A stretch of DNA of 64,000 bases from Gallibacterium trehalosifermentans (GCF_042433055.1 NZ_JBHLWB010000004.1:62001-126000); one strand, 5' to 3'. Counted from the stretch's first letter, positions 26,235-34,872 are shown. A program made the numbers and translations. Notes: generated by a model not told the origin, from the sequence alone.

Positions 26235-26324
26235 TGGCGGTGAGAGGGGGATTCGAACCCCCGATGCACTTTCGCACATACACGCTTTCCAGGCGTGCTC
26301 CTTCAACCACTCGGACATCTCACC
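26235..26324 (-). tRNA. tRNA-Ser(GGA)
   Basis: 90-base class II tRNA read on the minus strand. It has the 5' acceptor GGTGAGA, the D region GTCCGAGTGGTTGAAGG, an anticodon loop CTGGAAA with anticodon GGA, a long variable arm GTGCGAAAGTGC, the T arm GGGGGTTCGAATCCCCC, and an encoded CCA. It closely matches the enterobacterial tRNA-Ser(GGA). Its 3' end faces the APE operon. Confidence 0.96.
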
Positions 26325-26539
26325 ATAATAGAAATTTGAGCAGGAAAATAGAGGAATTGCAATATATTCACTTTCCAATACTTCGTCAAGTATTTTTAAA
26401 TCAATCAGTTAAGTTTGATTTTTCTTTAAGCAGTCCTTATAACTGATATGGTCATAAAGCAATAACGTATTGATTTAAATTGAGTATTAAAGACACTTAT
26501 TTATGTGAAGAGTAAAAATGTTTTTGCATAAATTTTTAG

Positions 26540-27292
26540 TTAACATTTTTGTGCTTTTACAAACAATAATACAGGGCGATGTTGTAAATCTTTAAATTCT
26601 TGTTGCCATTCAGGTTGTGTATCTAGCATAGGTTCTGCAACCTGTTGAATAGTAAAACCTGCTTGAATTAGATCATTCAGAATGGTAGAAAGTTTTCGAT
26701 GATACGTTTTAAATGGTTGTTTAAACCAGTTACGTTGGCGTAATCCTTCCTCTCGATAATAATTTAAGCGATAAGCAATTTGCTGTTTATTTTGATCCTT
26801 TTCCCAACGTTCTCCACTTTGATAACAAGTTACAATCGGGTGTTCTTGTGAAAAAATGAGCTGTCCATTTGGAGTTAGCTTTGCTGCAATTTGCTGTAAA
26901 AGTACAGGAAAATCAGCTATATAATGAAAAGCAAATGAACTGGTAACCAAATCAAACTGATTATCTGGGCAGTCAGCAAGTTGTTCCATGGCGAGCGGAT
27001 AAAGATTATAGCGTTCTGTTGTGATTCCAGCGTGTTGTAGATTAGTCGAGGCTTGTTGTAGCATTTTTTCAGATAGATCAATGCCAGCGGCATATTTAGC
27101 ACCTTGTTGTAAATAGTGTTGTAAATGAACGCCCATTCCACAACCAAGATCTAATACTCTTTTTCCTGTAAGATTGCCAACGAGTTGGAACATCGTTGGC
27201 TTTTCGACAATTTCATTCAGGCTGATGGGGTTATTTCTTAATTTTTGGTATAACTCGAAAAATTCAGCCTGATCATAGACACTTTTTTGCAT
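26540..27292 (-). CDS. Class I SAM-dependent methyltransferase
   Basis: 250-residue methyltransferase with Rossmann motif I VLDLGCGMGVHLQHYL near residues 45-60, motif II AGIDLSEKMLQQA and FDLVTSSFAFHYIADF as motif IV region. It resembles UbiE/BioC-like small-molecule methyltransferases of Pasteurellaceae, but the substrate cannot be told. Its ATG overlaps the mtr stop by one base (TAATG pattern), so it is translationally coupled to the tryptophan permease. It lies outside the APE operon, and there is no sequence sign that it methylates the polyene, though this could be considered. Confidence 0.85.
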   Translation of the reverse strand: MQKSVYDQAEFFELYQKLRNNPISLNEIVEKPTMFQLVGNLTGKRVLDLGCGMGVHLQHYLQQGAKYAAGIDLSEKMLQQASTNLQHAGITTERYNLYPLAMEQLADCPDNQFDLVTSSFAFHYIADFPVLLQQIAAKLTPNGQLIFSQEHPIVTCYQSGERWEKDQNKQQIAYRLNYYREEGLRQRNWFKQPFKTYHRKLSTILNDLIQAGFTIQQVAEPMLDTQPEWQQEFKDLQHRPVLLFVKAQKC

Positions 27293-28548
27293 TACTGACC
27301 TGTAAATACGGGAAGAAAACCATAGCGAGCGGCTAATTGTGCAACAATATTTAGTACCCCAAATAAAATCACAAAATAGATCATAAAGTTACCACCGAAC
27401 ACACAATACGTTTGATCAGGGAATTTTTTACGACAAGCTTTTGCTAATAATGCAGGAACGATTGCCGCCCAGATCGTTGCAGCTAGCCCAGCATAACCAA
27501 TCGCCATTACAAAACCAAATGGGAATTGTAGGCTAAGGATAAGTGGTGGTAAAAATGTTATTAATGTGGTTTTAGTTCGCCCAGCAATACTATCATCAAA
27601 TTTGCATAAATCTGCAATATAGTCAAATAAACCAAGAGTTACGCCCAAGAAAGAGCTGGCAATCGCCATATAAGCAAAGAAATTGAGAATCACTGCCATA
27701 TATTCTATTTGAATATATTTGTTTAATGCGCTAAGTAATACCGCAATATCACCATCTTTCGCGATAACTGGTGCAAATTCGCTACGAGGTAAATTCCCTT
27801 GAATCGCTAATTGCCATAAGACATAAATCGCCAGCGCAATGAATGTCCCTAAAATAATGGATTTTTCAACACGCTTTCCATCACGATTATAATATTTCAC
27901 CAAACTTGGTACATTACCGTGGAAACCAAATGAAACAAGGCAGACGGGTAAAGCCGCTAATAAATAAGGTAGGTAGCTTTGTTCGCCTGTCGCTATTGTA
28001 TTAAAAAGTACTTCCGTTTTTACGGAGGTTAATAAACCTGTTGTAGAAAGGAAAAAGGCAATAACCATTCCTGCAATTAAGATTGTGGTAAAACGATCTA
28101 CTGCTTTGGTTGATAACCATACAAAAGCAGCCAAAATAATACAGAAAATTAATGAACCATAACTTCTGCCCAATTCAACTGTATGGCTATCTGACGTGAG
28201 TAACTGATTTAGCAAGTTTTCGGTAATTCCTCCGCCTGATGTAATGTAAGCATAAGTAAGAATATAAAGTACAAACACTAACGATAAACTATTGATAATA
28301 TTGGCAGTGTTACCCAGTAGATCTTTCACAATCGTGCTAAAACTTGCACCAGTAGGATAATGTAGGTTTGCTTCTAAAATCATTAGCCCAGAAGTTGTCA
28401 TACAAAACCATGTATAAATCAGGGCAAGGATTGAACCGATAAACCATAAGCCAGCGGTCGCAGTTGGGTTTGCAAACATTCCAGCGCCAATTGCAGTACC
28501 TGCAATAATCATAGCGCCACCAAGTAAAGAAGGGATTTTCTGACTCAT
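27292..28548 (-). CDS. mtr: Tryptophan-specific permease Mtr (HAAAP family)
   Basis: Inner-membrane proton symporter for tryptophan, 418 residues with about 11 TM segments. SLLGGAMIIAGTAIGAGMFA at the N terminus, CMTTSGLMILEANLHYPTG and SSFLGVTLGLFDYIADLCKF match Mtr/TnaB more closely than TyrP. The frame is open to 28590, but the ATG at 28548 follows GGAGAA and starts MSQKIPSLLGG as in Mtr. A sequence resembling a TrpR operator lies 23 bases upstream. TnaB is the alternative name; no tryptophanase gene is nearby. Confidence 0.88.
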   Translation of the reverse strand: MSQKIPSLLGGAMIIAGTAIGAGMFANPTATAGLWFIGSILALIYTWFCMTTSGLMILEANLHYPTGASFSTIVKDLLGNTANIINSLSLVFVLYILTYAYITSGGGITENLLNQLLTSDSHTVELGRSYGSLIFCIILAAFVWLSTKAVDRFTTILIAGMVIAFFLSTTGLLTSVKTEVLFNTIATGEQSYLPYLLAALPVCLVSFGFHGNVPSLVKYYNRDGKRVEKSIILGTFIALAIYVLWQLAIQGNLPRSEFAPVIAKDGDIAVLLSALNKYIQIEYMAVILNFFAYMAIASSFLGVTLGLFDYIADLCKFDDSIAGRTKTTLITFLPPLILSLQFPFGFVMAIGYAGLAATIWAAIVPALLAKACRKKFPDQTYCVFGGNFMIYFVILFGVLNIVAQLAARYGFLPVFTGQ

Positions 28549-28570
28549 GATAATTCTCCAATGATTTTTT

Positions 28571-28588
28571 GCACTATTATAGTAGTAC
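28571..28588. promoter_or_regulatory. Putative TrpR operator of mtr
   Basis: On the minus strand GTACTACTATAATAGTGC, an 18-base imperfect palindrome with half-sites GTACTA and TAGTGC. This fits the TrpR operator form GTACTA-N6-TAGTAC with one mismatch in the half-sites. It lies 23 bases upstream of the mtr start. mtr is a TrpR target in E. coli, so repression by tryptophan is likely here. Inferred from sequence only. Confidence 0.65.
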
Positions 28589-28885
28589 ATTTTTAAAAGT
28601 AAAGGAGATTTAATAGAGATTTTTTAGGCGGAGACGTCATGATAAAGCTGTAGAAAAAATGTAATTTATCCTTATTACTCTTGCAAAATGATGGGCAAAA
28701 TAGAAAGAGTAGTCATTAAGTAATCGATTACGTTCTCATTTTTACAAATTTCACAGACATTTTTTTGAAAAGCGAGTATAGTTGGCAACGTTTATCCTTA
28801 GGACTATTGTTGGTCTTATTTTTCGGGATAAATTCGAGTTATCTCATCAATTCATCAACAGCCATTTTTCCAATCAGGGGTAATT
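28589..28885 (+). promoter_or_regulatory. Promoter region of nupC with a 12-bp palindrome
   Basis: The mtr-nupC divergent region. GTAATCGATTAC at 28720-28731 is a perfect 12-bp palindrome, of the kind bound by LacI-family regulators. AGGGG lies 6 bases before the nupC ATG. No open frame with coding character was seen here. Confidence 0.5.
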
Positions 28886-30175
28886 ATGGATTTATTTATG
28901 AGTATTATTGGCATCGTGGTGTTATTAGCCATTGCCTTTTTATTATCAACTAATCGTAAGGCGATTAATCTTAGAACGGTAGGTGGCGCATTCCTAATTC
29001 AAGTCGGGATTGGGGCGTTAGTACTTTATTCTGAATTAGGTCGTAAAGCATTATTAGGCGCTGCAGAAGCTGTCAATAAAGTTATTGCCTATGGTAACGA
29101 GGGGATCAGCTTCTTATTCGGTGGTTTAGTAAGTGATAAGATGTTTGAGGTGTTTGGTGGTGGTGGATTTGTTTTTGCATTACGTGTATTACCAGCAATC
29201 GTTTTCTTTGCCTCTTTAATTTCCGTACTTTATTACTTAGGTATTATGCAATGGATTATCCGTTTAATTGGTGGTTTCTTGCAAAAAGTACTTGGCACCT
29301 CTAAGACAGAATCTATGTCTGCCGCAGCAAATATCTTTGTTGGGCAAACTGAAGCCCCATTAATTGTGCGTCCATATATCGCAACAATGACAGAATCAGA
29401 ACTCTTTGCGATTATGTGTGGTGGGTTAGCCTCGGTTGCAGGATCTGTCATGATCGGTTATGCGCAAATGGGCGTACCGCTTCCTTACTTAATTGCGGCA
29501 TCGTTTATGGCTGCGCCAGGTGGGTTGTTATTTGCTAAAATTCTTATTCCACAAACTGAAAAATTTGACGATAGCTTAAAAAACAGTAATGAAGATAAAC
29601 CATCTAATATTTTAGATGCTGCAGCAATGGGGGCTTCATCAGGTATGCAATTAGCAATGAATGTAGGTGCAATGTTACTTGCTTTTATCGCTTTAATTGC
29701 ATTATTAAACGGTATTATTGGCGGTATTGGTGATTGGTTTGGATATGGTTCTGGCTCACTGGATCATAAAGAATTAAATCTGCAAACTATCCTTGGTTGG
29801 ATTTTCCGTCCATTAGCCTATGTTATTGGTGTGCCATGGAATGAAGCAGAAGTGGCTGGTTCAATGATTGGGCAAAAATTAGTATTAAATGAATTTGTGG
29901 CGTATGTGGATTTTGTGAAATACCTTGGTCCAGATTCTCCAATAGTCTTAGCCGAAAAAACGAAAGCGATTATTACCTTTGCGCTTTGTGGTTTTGCAAA
30001 CTTTAGTTCCATTGCAATTTTAATTGGTGGTTTAGGCACTATGGCGCCGAATCGTCGTAAAGATATTGCTCGTTTAGGGATTAAAGCGGTTATTGCTGGT
30101 TCACTCTCTAATTTAATGAGTGCTGCTATTGCGGGGCTATTTATCGGATTGGTTGGTCCTGTGTTAATGGGATAA
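28886..30175 (+). CDS. nupC: Concentrative nucleoside transporter NupC
   Basis: Inner-membrane H+/nucleoside symporter (CNT family), 429 residues, starting MDLFMSIIGIVVLLAIAFLL. It has the family motifs RVLPAIVFFASLISVLYYLG, GQTEAPLIVRPYI (substrate site near 150-165) and FALCGFANFSSIAILIGGLG near 375-395. It lies 114 bases upstream of deoC on the same strand, with a hairpin between, so uptake and breakdown of nucleosides are encoded together. The set is completed by udp at 9.4 kb. Confidence 0.94.
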   Translation: MDLFMSIIGIVVLLAIAFLLSTNRKAINLRTVGGAFLIQVGIGALVLYSELGRKALLGAAEAVNKVIAYGNEGISFLFGGLVSDKMFEVFGGGGFVFALRVLPAIVFFASLISVLYYLGIMQWIIRLIGGFLQKVLGTSKTESMSAAANIFVGQTEAPLIVRPYIATMTESELFAIMCGGLASVAGSVMIGYAQMGVPLPYLIAASFMAAPGGLLFAKILIPQTEKFDDSLKNSNEDKPSNILDAAAMGASSGMQLAMNVGAMLLAFIALIALLNGIIGGIGDWFGYGSGSLDHKELNLQTILGWIFRPLAYVIGVPWNEAEVAGSMIGQKLVLNEFVAYVDFVKYLGPDSPIVLAEKTKAIITFALCGFANFSSIAILIGGLGTMAPNRRKDIARLGIKAVIAGSLSNLMSAAIAGLFIGLVGPVLMG

Positions 30176-30214
30176 TCAGTGTGATATAATTATCATATTT
30201 AATACATATCGCAG

Positions 30215-30236
30215 CACCACGACAGATGTCGTGGTG
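30215..30236 (+). terminator. Hairpin between nupC and deoC
   Basis: Perfect stem CACCACGACA / TGTCGTGGTG with a minimal loop. Only TTCTATTATT follows, so it is a weak terminator or an mRNA-stabilising structure that may lower deo expression relative to nupC. Confidence 0.6.
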
Positions 30237-30251
30237 TTCTATTATTAAGGG

Positions 30252-30268
30252 ATAGAAAACGTTTGCTT
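30252..30268. promoter_or_regulatory. PurR/CytR-like operator upstream of deoC
   Basis: GAAAACGTTTGCTTTT contains the AAACGTTT core of LacI-family sites and fits the right half of the PurR consensus (core then NCNT). It lies about 20 bases before the deoC ATG. Regulation of the deo genes by a purine or nucleoside signal is inferred. Confidence 0.5.
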
Positions 30269-30289
30269 TTCTCATAAAAGGAATAATTG

Positions 30290-31069
30290 ATGTCAGCATT
30301 AAATCTTAATCAGGCTGCAAAATTAGCTTTATCTTTAATGGATCTCACTACATTAAATAGTGATGATACCGATGAAGTGGTAATGGCGCTGTGTCAAAAA
30401 GAACTGAATCCAATCGGGCAAACTGCAGCAGTTTGTATTTATCCACAATTTATTCAAACTGCAAAGCAAACTTTACAACAACAAGGTACATCTTTTGTTG
30501 CAATAGCAACAGTTACTAATTTTCCTCAAGGTGTAGCAGATGTTGAGTTGGCGCGTCATGAAACAGAAAGAGCTATTCAAGCAGGCGCAGATGAGGTTGA
30601 TGTGGTATTTCCTTATCGTGCATTAATGGCGGGTGATGAAAAAATTGGTGCTGAATTAGTCGCTGCTTGTAAGCAAGCGTGTGGTGATAAACTGCTCAAA
30701 GTTATTATTGAAACAGGCGAACTGCAATCAGCAGCATTAATTCGTAAAGCATCAGAAATCGCCATTCAAGCAGGTGCAGATTTTATTAAAACGTCAACAG
30801 GAAAAGTGGCAGTAAATGCAACATTAGACGCTGCAAAAGTGATGTTGGAAACGATTCGTGATTTAGGTGTCCAAGATCGTGTTGGTTTTAAAGCGGCTGG
30901 TGGTGTGCGTACTGCGGAAGAAGCTCAACAATATTTACAACTTGCTGTAGATTTATTTGGTGAACAATGGCTAACACCACGCCATTTCCGTTTTGGTGCA
31001 TCGGGATTACTAGATAATTTATTAACGACATTAGGGGTAGAAACTACAGCTATCCACACAAGTTATTAA
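30290..31069 (+). CDS. deoC: Deoxyribose-phosphate aldolase
   Basis: Cleaves 2-deoxyribose-5-phosphate to glyceraldehyde-3-phosphate and acetaldehyde. 259 residues, class I aldolase TIM barrel: the Schiff-base Lys is in GADFIKTSTGKVAV, the second active Lys in RVGFKAAGGVRTAEEA, and EVDVVFPYRALMAG is conserved. ATG 30290 is chosen over the TTG just upstream, as AAAGGA is 8 bases away. First gene of deoC-deoB-deoD. Confidence 0.97.
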   Translation: MSALNLNQAAKLALSLMDLTTLNSDDTDEVVMALCQKELNPIGQTAAVCIYPQFIQTAKQTLQQQGTSFVAIATVTNFPQGVADVELARHETERAIQAGADEVDVVFPYRALMAGDEKIGAELVAACKQACGDKLLKVIIETGELQSAALIRKASEIAIQAGADFIKTSTGKVAVNATLDAAKVMLETIRDLGVQDRVGFKAAGGVRTAEEAQQYLQLAVDLFGEQWLTPRHFRFGASGLLDNLLTTLGVETTAIHTSY

Positions 31070-31085
31070 TGACAGAGAGGATTCT

Positions 31086-32318
31086 ATGAAACGTGTATTT
31101 ATTATGATGCTAGACTCATTTGGCATTGGTGCATCTGCAGATGCAGATAAATTTGGTGATGCAGGCTCAAATACATTGGGACATATTGCTGAACGTTGTG
31201 CAGCTGGTTTAGCTAATGAGGGTAGAGAAGGGGTATTGAACTTACCAAACTTAACCAAACTTGGTTTAGGTTTAGCGGCAAAAGAGTCTTGTGGTACATT
31301 CCCAGCAGGATTAGACGAAAATGCAGAAATCATTGGTGGCTATGCGCATGCCAAAGAAATTTCATCTGGGAAAGATACGCCATCTGGGCACTGGGAAATT
31401 GCAGGCGTGCCAGTATTATTTGATTGGGGATACTTCCCTGAACATGAAAATTCTTTCCCACAAGAGTTATTGGATCGCATTGTAGAAAAATCGGGTATTC
31501 CTGGTTACTTAGGTAATTGCCACTCATCAGGTACGGTGATTCTTGATGAATTGGGTGAAGAGCATATGCGTACTGGTAAACCAATTTTCTATACCTCGGC
31601 TGATTCCGTATTCCAAATTGCTTGCCATGAAGAAACATTCGGCTTAGAGCGTTTGTATGAATTGTGTCATTTAGTACGTGATGAGTTAGAGGGATATAAT
31701 ATTGGTCGTGTTATTGCGCGTCCGTTTATTGGGGATAAAGCAGGCAATTTCCAACGTACGGGTAATCGCCATGATTATTCGATTGAACCACCATCAGCCA
31801 CTGTTTTACAAAAATTAGTTGATGAAAAACAAGGTGAAGTGGTGTCAATCGGTAAAATTGCGGATATTTACGCACATACAGGGATTACTCGTAAGATTAA
31901 AGCAACAGGGTTGGAAGAACTGTTTGATCGTACTTTAGACGAAGTAAGAGCGGCTGGTGATAAAACAATCGTATTTACTAATTTTGTAAACTTTGACTCT
32001 GATTTCGGGCATCGTCGTAATGTCGCTGGTTATGCTTCAGCTTTAGAATATTTTGATCAGCGTTTACCTGAATTACTAAAATTAGTAACGGGAGATGATC
32101 TATTAGTCATTACAGCGGATCATGGCTGCGATCCAACATGGAGCGGCACAGATCACACGCGTGAACATATTCCTGTATTGTTATATGGGGCAAATGTACC
32201 AAAACAATCTTTTGGCAAACGTGAAACCTTTGCGGATATTGGACAAACCATTGCAAATTATTTTGATCTTAGTCCAATGGATTACGGTACAACAATGATT
32301 GATTTTAATAACAAATAA
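31086..32318 (+). CDS. deoB: Phosphopentomutase
   Basis: Interconverts (deoxy)ribose-1- and 5-phosphate. 410-residue alkaline-phosphatase-superfamily enzyme: MLDSFGIGASADADKFGD at the N terminus gives the first metal site, GKDTPSGHWE carries the phosphorylated Thr, and VITADHGCDPTWSGTDHTRE near 335-355 holds metal-binding Asp/His residues. It sits 16 bases after deoC and 14 before deoD, linking the phosphorylase product to the aldolase. Confidence 0.97.
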   Translation: MKRVFIMMLDSFGIGASADADKFGDAGSNTLGHIAERCAAGLANEGREGVLNLPNLTKLGLGLAAKESCGTFPAGLDENAEIIGGYAHAKEISSGKDTPSGHWEIAGVPVLFDWGYFPEHENSFPQELLDRIVEKSGIPGYLGNCHSSGTVILDELGEEHMRTGKPIFYTSADSVFQIACHEETFGLERLYELCHLVRDELEGYNIGRVIARPFIGDKAGNFQRTGNRHDYSIEPPSATVLQKLVDEKQGEVVSIGKIADIYAHTGITRKIKATGLEELFDRTLDEVRAAGDKTIVFTNFVNFDSDFGHRRNVAGYASALEYFDQRLPELLKLVTGDDLLVITADHGCDPTWSGTDHTREHIPVLLYGANVPKQSFGKRETFADIGQTIANYFDLSPMDYGTTMIDFNNK

Positions 32319-32332
32319 AGAAGAGGATATTT

Positions 32333-33052
32333 ATGGCTACTCCACATATTAATGCTGTTGATGGTGCTTTTGCAGATGTTGTTTTAATGCCAGGTGATCC
32401 ATTACGTGCAAAATATATTGCGGAAACATTCTTAGAAAATGCCGTTGAAGTAACCAATGTGCGTAATATGCTTGGTTACACAGGGACTTATAAAGGTAGA
32501 AAGGTTTCTGTGATGGGACATGGAATGGGTATTCCATCTTGTTCAATCTATGCTAAAGAATTGATTACGGAATATGGCGTGAAAAAAATCATTCGTGTTG
32601 GTTCTTGTGGTGCAGTGCGTCATGATGTGAAAGTCCGTGATGTGATTATTGGTTTAGGGGCGTGTACGGATTCTAAAGTGAATCGTATCCGTTTTAAAGA
32701 TAATGACTTTGCGGCGATTGCAGATTTTGAGATGGCACAAGCAGCTGTGCAAGCAGCAAAACAAAAACAAGCTAAAGTTCTGGTGGGTAATCTGTTCTCT
32801 GCGGATCTTTTTTATACGCCAGATGTAGAAATGTTTGATGTGATGGAAAAATATGGCATTCTTGGTGTCGAAATGGAAGCGGCTGGTATTTACGCGGTGG
32901 CAGCAGAATATGGTGCAAAAGCATTAGCAATCTGTACTGTCTCTGACCATATTCGTACTGGTGAACAAACGACATCAGAAGAGCGTCAATTAACTTTCAA
33001 TGATATGATTGAAATTGCGTTAGAATCGGTATTAATCGCTGATCAAGCATAA
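32333..33052 (+). CDS. deoD: Purine nucleoside phosphorylase
   Basis: Hexameric phosphorylase that splits purine (deoxy)nucleosides. 239 residues with ATPHINAVDGAFADVVLMPG at the N terminus (His4), the phosphate-binding RVGSCGAVRHDVKVRD, and VEMEAAGIYAVAAEYGA for ribose binding. The usual catalytic Asp is in TVSDHIRTGEQ near 205. AAGAGGAT precedes the ATG. Last gene of the deo operon, followed by an 11-bp perfect inverted repeat. Confidence 0.97.
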   Translation: MATPHINAVDGAFADVVLMPGDPLRAKYIAETFLENAVEVTNVRNMLGYTGTYKGRKVSVMGHGMGIPSCSIYAKELITEYGVKKIIRVGSCGAVRHDVKVRDVIIGLGACTDSKVNRIRFKDNDFAAIADFEMAQAAVQAAKQKQAKVLVGNLFSADLFYTPDVEMFDVMEKYGILGVEMEAAGIYAVAAEYGAKALAICTVSDHIRTGEQTTSEERQLTFNDMIEIALESVLIADQA

Positions 33053-33064
33053 TCTATTATCAAA

Positions 33065-33094
33065 TTTATGTCGGATTCTTCCGTCCGACATAAA
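33065..33094. terminator. Hairpin after deoD
   Basis: Perfect 11-bp stem TTTATGTCGGA / TCCGACATAAA with an 8-base loop. There is no T run, only TTACTTACTC. The stem core ATGTCGG/CCGACAT is the same as in the rne terminator. Confidence 0.7.
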
Positions 33095-33224
33095 TTACTT
33101 ACTCGCCTGCAAATTTCTGCTTCTTTTTTGCTGACTAAATACGTTTTGTTACCAATTTGTTAATAAACATCAAGCAATACAAATTTATTTAAAAAAATAG
33201 AGATAAAAAGCTTTCTTTTCTAAT

Positions 33225-33426
33225 AAAAGTCGGTACTATACGCCGTCCCTATAAAATTTATCTCCAATAATGATTTTATGAGGAATATTCTCTTTAAACG
33301 TTTTATTGAGAAGTAAAAAAGCTGAAACGCTTTTTTTAATAAGTAGCGAGTCAAATGCCCCATGGCATCTGTTTGTAGGAAACAGAAAGCATATGCTTCC
33401 CGCAAGGCACCCGACTTATTTTTTTC
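33225..33426 (+). ncRNA. Candidate structured leader RNA upstream of the diaminobutyrate aminotransferase
   Basis: A region of about 200 bases that can close with AAGTCGG (33227-33233) / CCGACTT (33411-33417), directly followed by ATTTTTTT. Inside are several possible helices: ATAAAAT / ATTTTAT, TTCTC / GAGAA, a terminator-like AAAAAAGC-TGAAAC-GCTTTTTT (33315-33336), ATGCC-CCAT-GGCAT, and TCTGTTT-GTAGG-AAACAGA. The aminotransferase starts 26 bases beyond. No known riboswitch signature was recognised. It could be a regulatory leader with attenuation or a separate small RNA. The rest of the gap from 33095 shows only AT-rich sequence. Confidence 0.4.
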
Positions 33427-33452
33427 ACCTCTATTAGAAGGTTTATCTTATC

Positions 33453-34820
33453 ATGACAATTATCACCCCTATAAAATCAATTCATAATGCCACTAACGCT
33501 TATTATTTAGATCGCCAAGATCAAATGGAATCGAATGTGCGTAGTTATCCGCGTAAATTACCGCTTGCGATTGCAAAGGCAAATGGCTGTTGGGTAACCG
33601 ATGTGGAAGGCAATGAATATCTTGATTTCTTAGCAGGTGCAGGAACGTTAGCCTTAGGTCATAACCATCCAGCAATTAAACAAGCAATTTTAGATACCGT
33701 AGCAAGCGATTTACCTTTACATACCTTAGATTTAACCACGCCATTAAAAGATGCGTTTACCGAAGAGTTGTTATCTTTCTTTCCTAAAGATAAATATTGT
33801 TTGCAATTTTGTGGACCATCAGGTGCAGATGCTAATGAAGCGGCAATTAAATTAGCCAAAACCTATACTGGGCGAGGCAATGTTATCGCTTTTTCTGGTG
33901 GCTTCCATGGCATGACACACGGTGCATTATCTTTAACGGGTAATCTTAGTGCAAAAAATGCCGTGCAAAATTTAATGGCGGGTGTGCAATTTATGCCATA
34001 TCCACATGAGTACCGTTGCCCATTTGGTATTGGTGGAGAAGCGGGAGCGGAAGCAGTAACAGCTTATTTTGAGAATTTTATTGAAGATGTTGAAAGTGGT
34101 GTTGTTAAACCAGCAGCCGTGATTTTAGAAGCGATTCAGGGCGAGGGTGGTGTGGTACCAGCGCCAGCGAAATTCTTACAGAAAGTAAGAGAAGTTACCC
34201 AAAAACACGGCATTCTTCTGATTGTTGACGAAGTACAAGCTGGTTTTTGTCGTTCAGGACAAATGTTCGCTTTTGAAGAATCAGGCATTGAACCAGATAT
34301 TGTTGTGATGTCTAAAGCTGTCGGAGGGAGTTTACCATTGGCAGTGTTAGCGATTCGTAAAGAGTTTGATGTTTGGAAACCAGCAGGGCATACAGGAACG
34401 TTCCGTGGTAACCAATTAGCTATGGCAACAGGTTATGCGTCGTTGAAAATTATGCGTGAGCAAAATTTAGCACAAAATGCCAAAGAGCGTGGCGAATACT
34501 TAAAATCGGCTTTACAAACCTTAGCGCAACAATATCCATGTATCGGACACGTTCGTGGACGTGGATTAATGATGGGGATTGAAATTGTTGATGAAACAAA
34601 AGCACAAGATCGTACAGGGGCTTATCCAGGCGATCCTGATCTTGCTGTCGCTATTCAAAAAGCGTGCTTTAAAAATCGCCTCTTATTAGAACGTGGTGGA
34701 CGAAACGGCAATGTGGTGCGTATTCTTTGCCCAATCATTATCACACAAGCAGAATGTGAAGAAATGATTAAACGTTTCACTAACGCATTGATCGAAGCAT
34801 TACAAATAAGAGCGGCATAA
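33453..34820 (+). CDS. dat: Diaminobutyrate--2-oxoglutarate aminotransferase
   Basis: PLP enzyme that makes L-2,4-diaminobutyrate from aspartate semialdehyde and glutamate. 455-residue class III aminotransferase: FLAGAGTLALGHNHPAIKQA at the front, QFCGPSGADANEAAIKLAKT for phosphate binding, LIVDEVQAGFCRSGQ and VVMSKAVGGSLPL with the PLP Lys near 290. TGTFRGNQLAMATG completes the cofactor site. The product feeds the decarboxylase encoded next, giving 1,3-diaminopropane. A terminator-like hairpin between the two genes is unusual. Confidence 0.93.
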   Translation: MTIITPIKSIHNATNAYYLDRQDQMESNVRSYPRKLPLAIAKANGCWVTDVEGNEYLDFLAGAGTLALGHNHPAIKQAILDTVASDLPLHTLDLTTPLKDAFTEELLSFFPKDKYCLQFCGPSGADANEAAIKLAKTYTGRGNVIAFSGGFHGMTHGALSLTGNLSAKNAVQNLMAGVQFMPYPHEYRCPFGIGGEAGAEAVTAYFENFIEDVESGVVKPAAVILEAIQGEGGVVPAPAKFLQKVREVTQKHGILLIVDEVQAGFCRSGQMFAFEESGIEPDIVVMSKAVGGSLPLAVLAIRKEFDVWKPAGHTGTFRGNQLAMATGYASLKIMREQNLAQNAKERGEYLKSALQTLAQQYPCIGHVRGRGLMMGIEIVDETKAQDRTGAYPGDPDLAVAIQKACFKNRLLLERGGRNGNVVRILCPIIITQAECEEMIKRFTNALIEALQIRAA

Positions 34821-34842
34821 TTCATCATGTCCGTGATCAGTG

Positions 34843-34872
34843 AAAAAGTACGAGGTTGCTCGTACTTTTTAT
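34843..34872 (+). terminator. Intrinsic terminator between dat and ddc
   Basis: Perfect 12-bp stem AAAAAGTACGAG (34843-34854), loop GTTG, CTCGTACTTTTT (34859-34870). The A-rich 5' arm means it may act on both strands. It stands between two genes of one pathway. Confidence 0.85.

Noticed and set aside
26235..26324. tRNA-Ser 3' end as attachment site of the APE island
   Set aside because: No repeat of the tRNA 3' end was found near 10.2 kb and no integrase is in the window.
28765..28953. Small plus-strand frame before nupC
   Set aside because: It overlaps the nupC start in another frame and has no clear ribosome site.
33220..33405. Minus-strand frame in the dat leader
   Set aside because: Low-complexity translation without ribosome site; the region is better explained as structured leader RNA.
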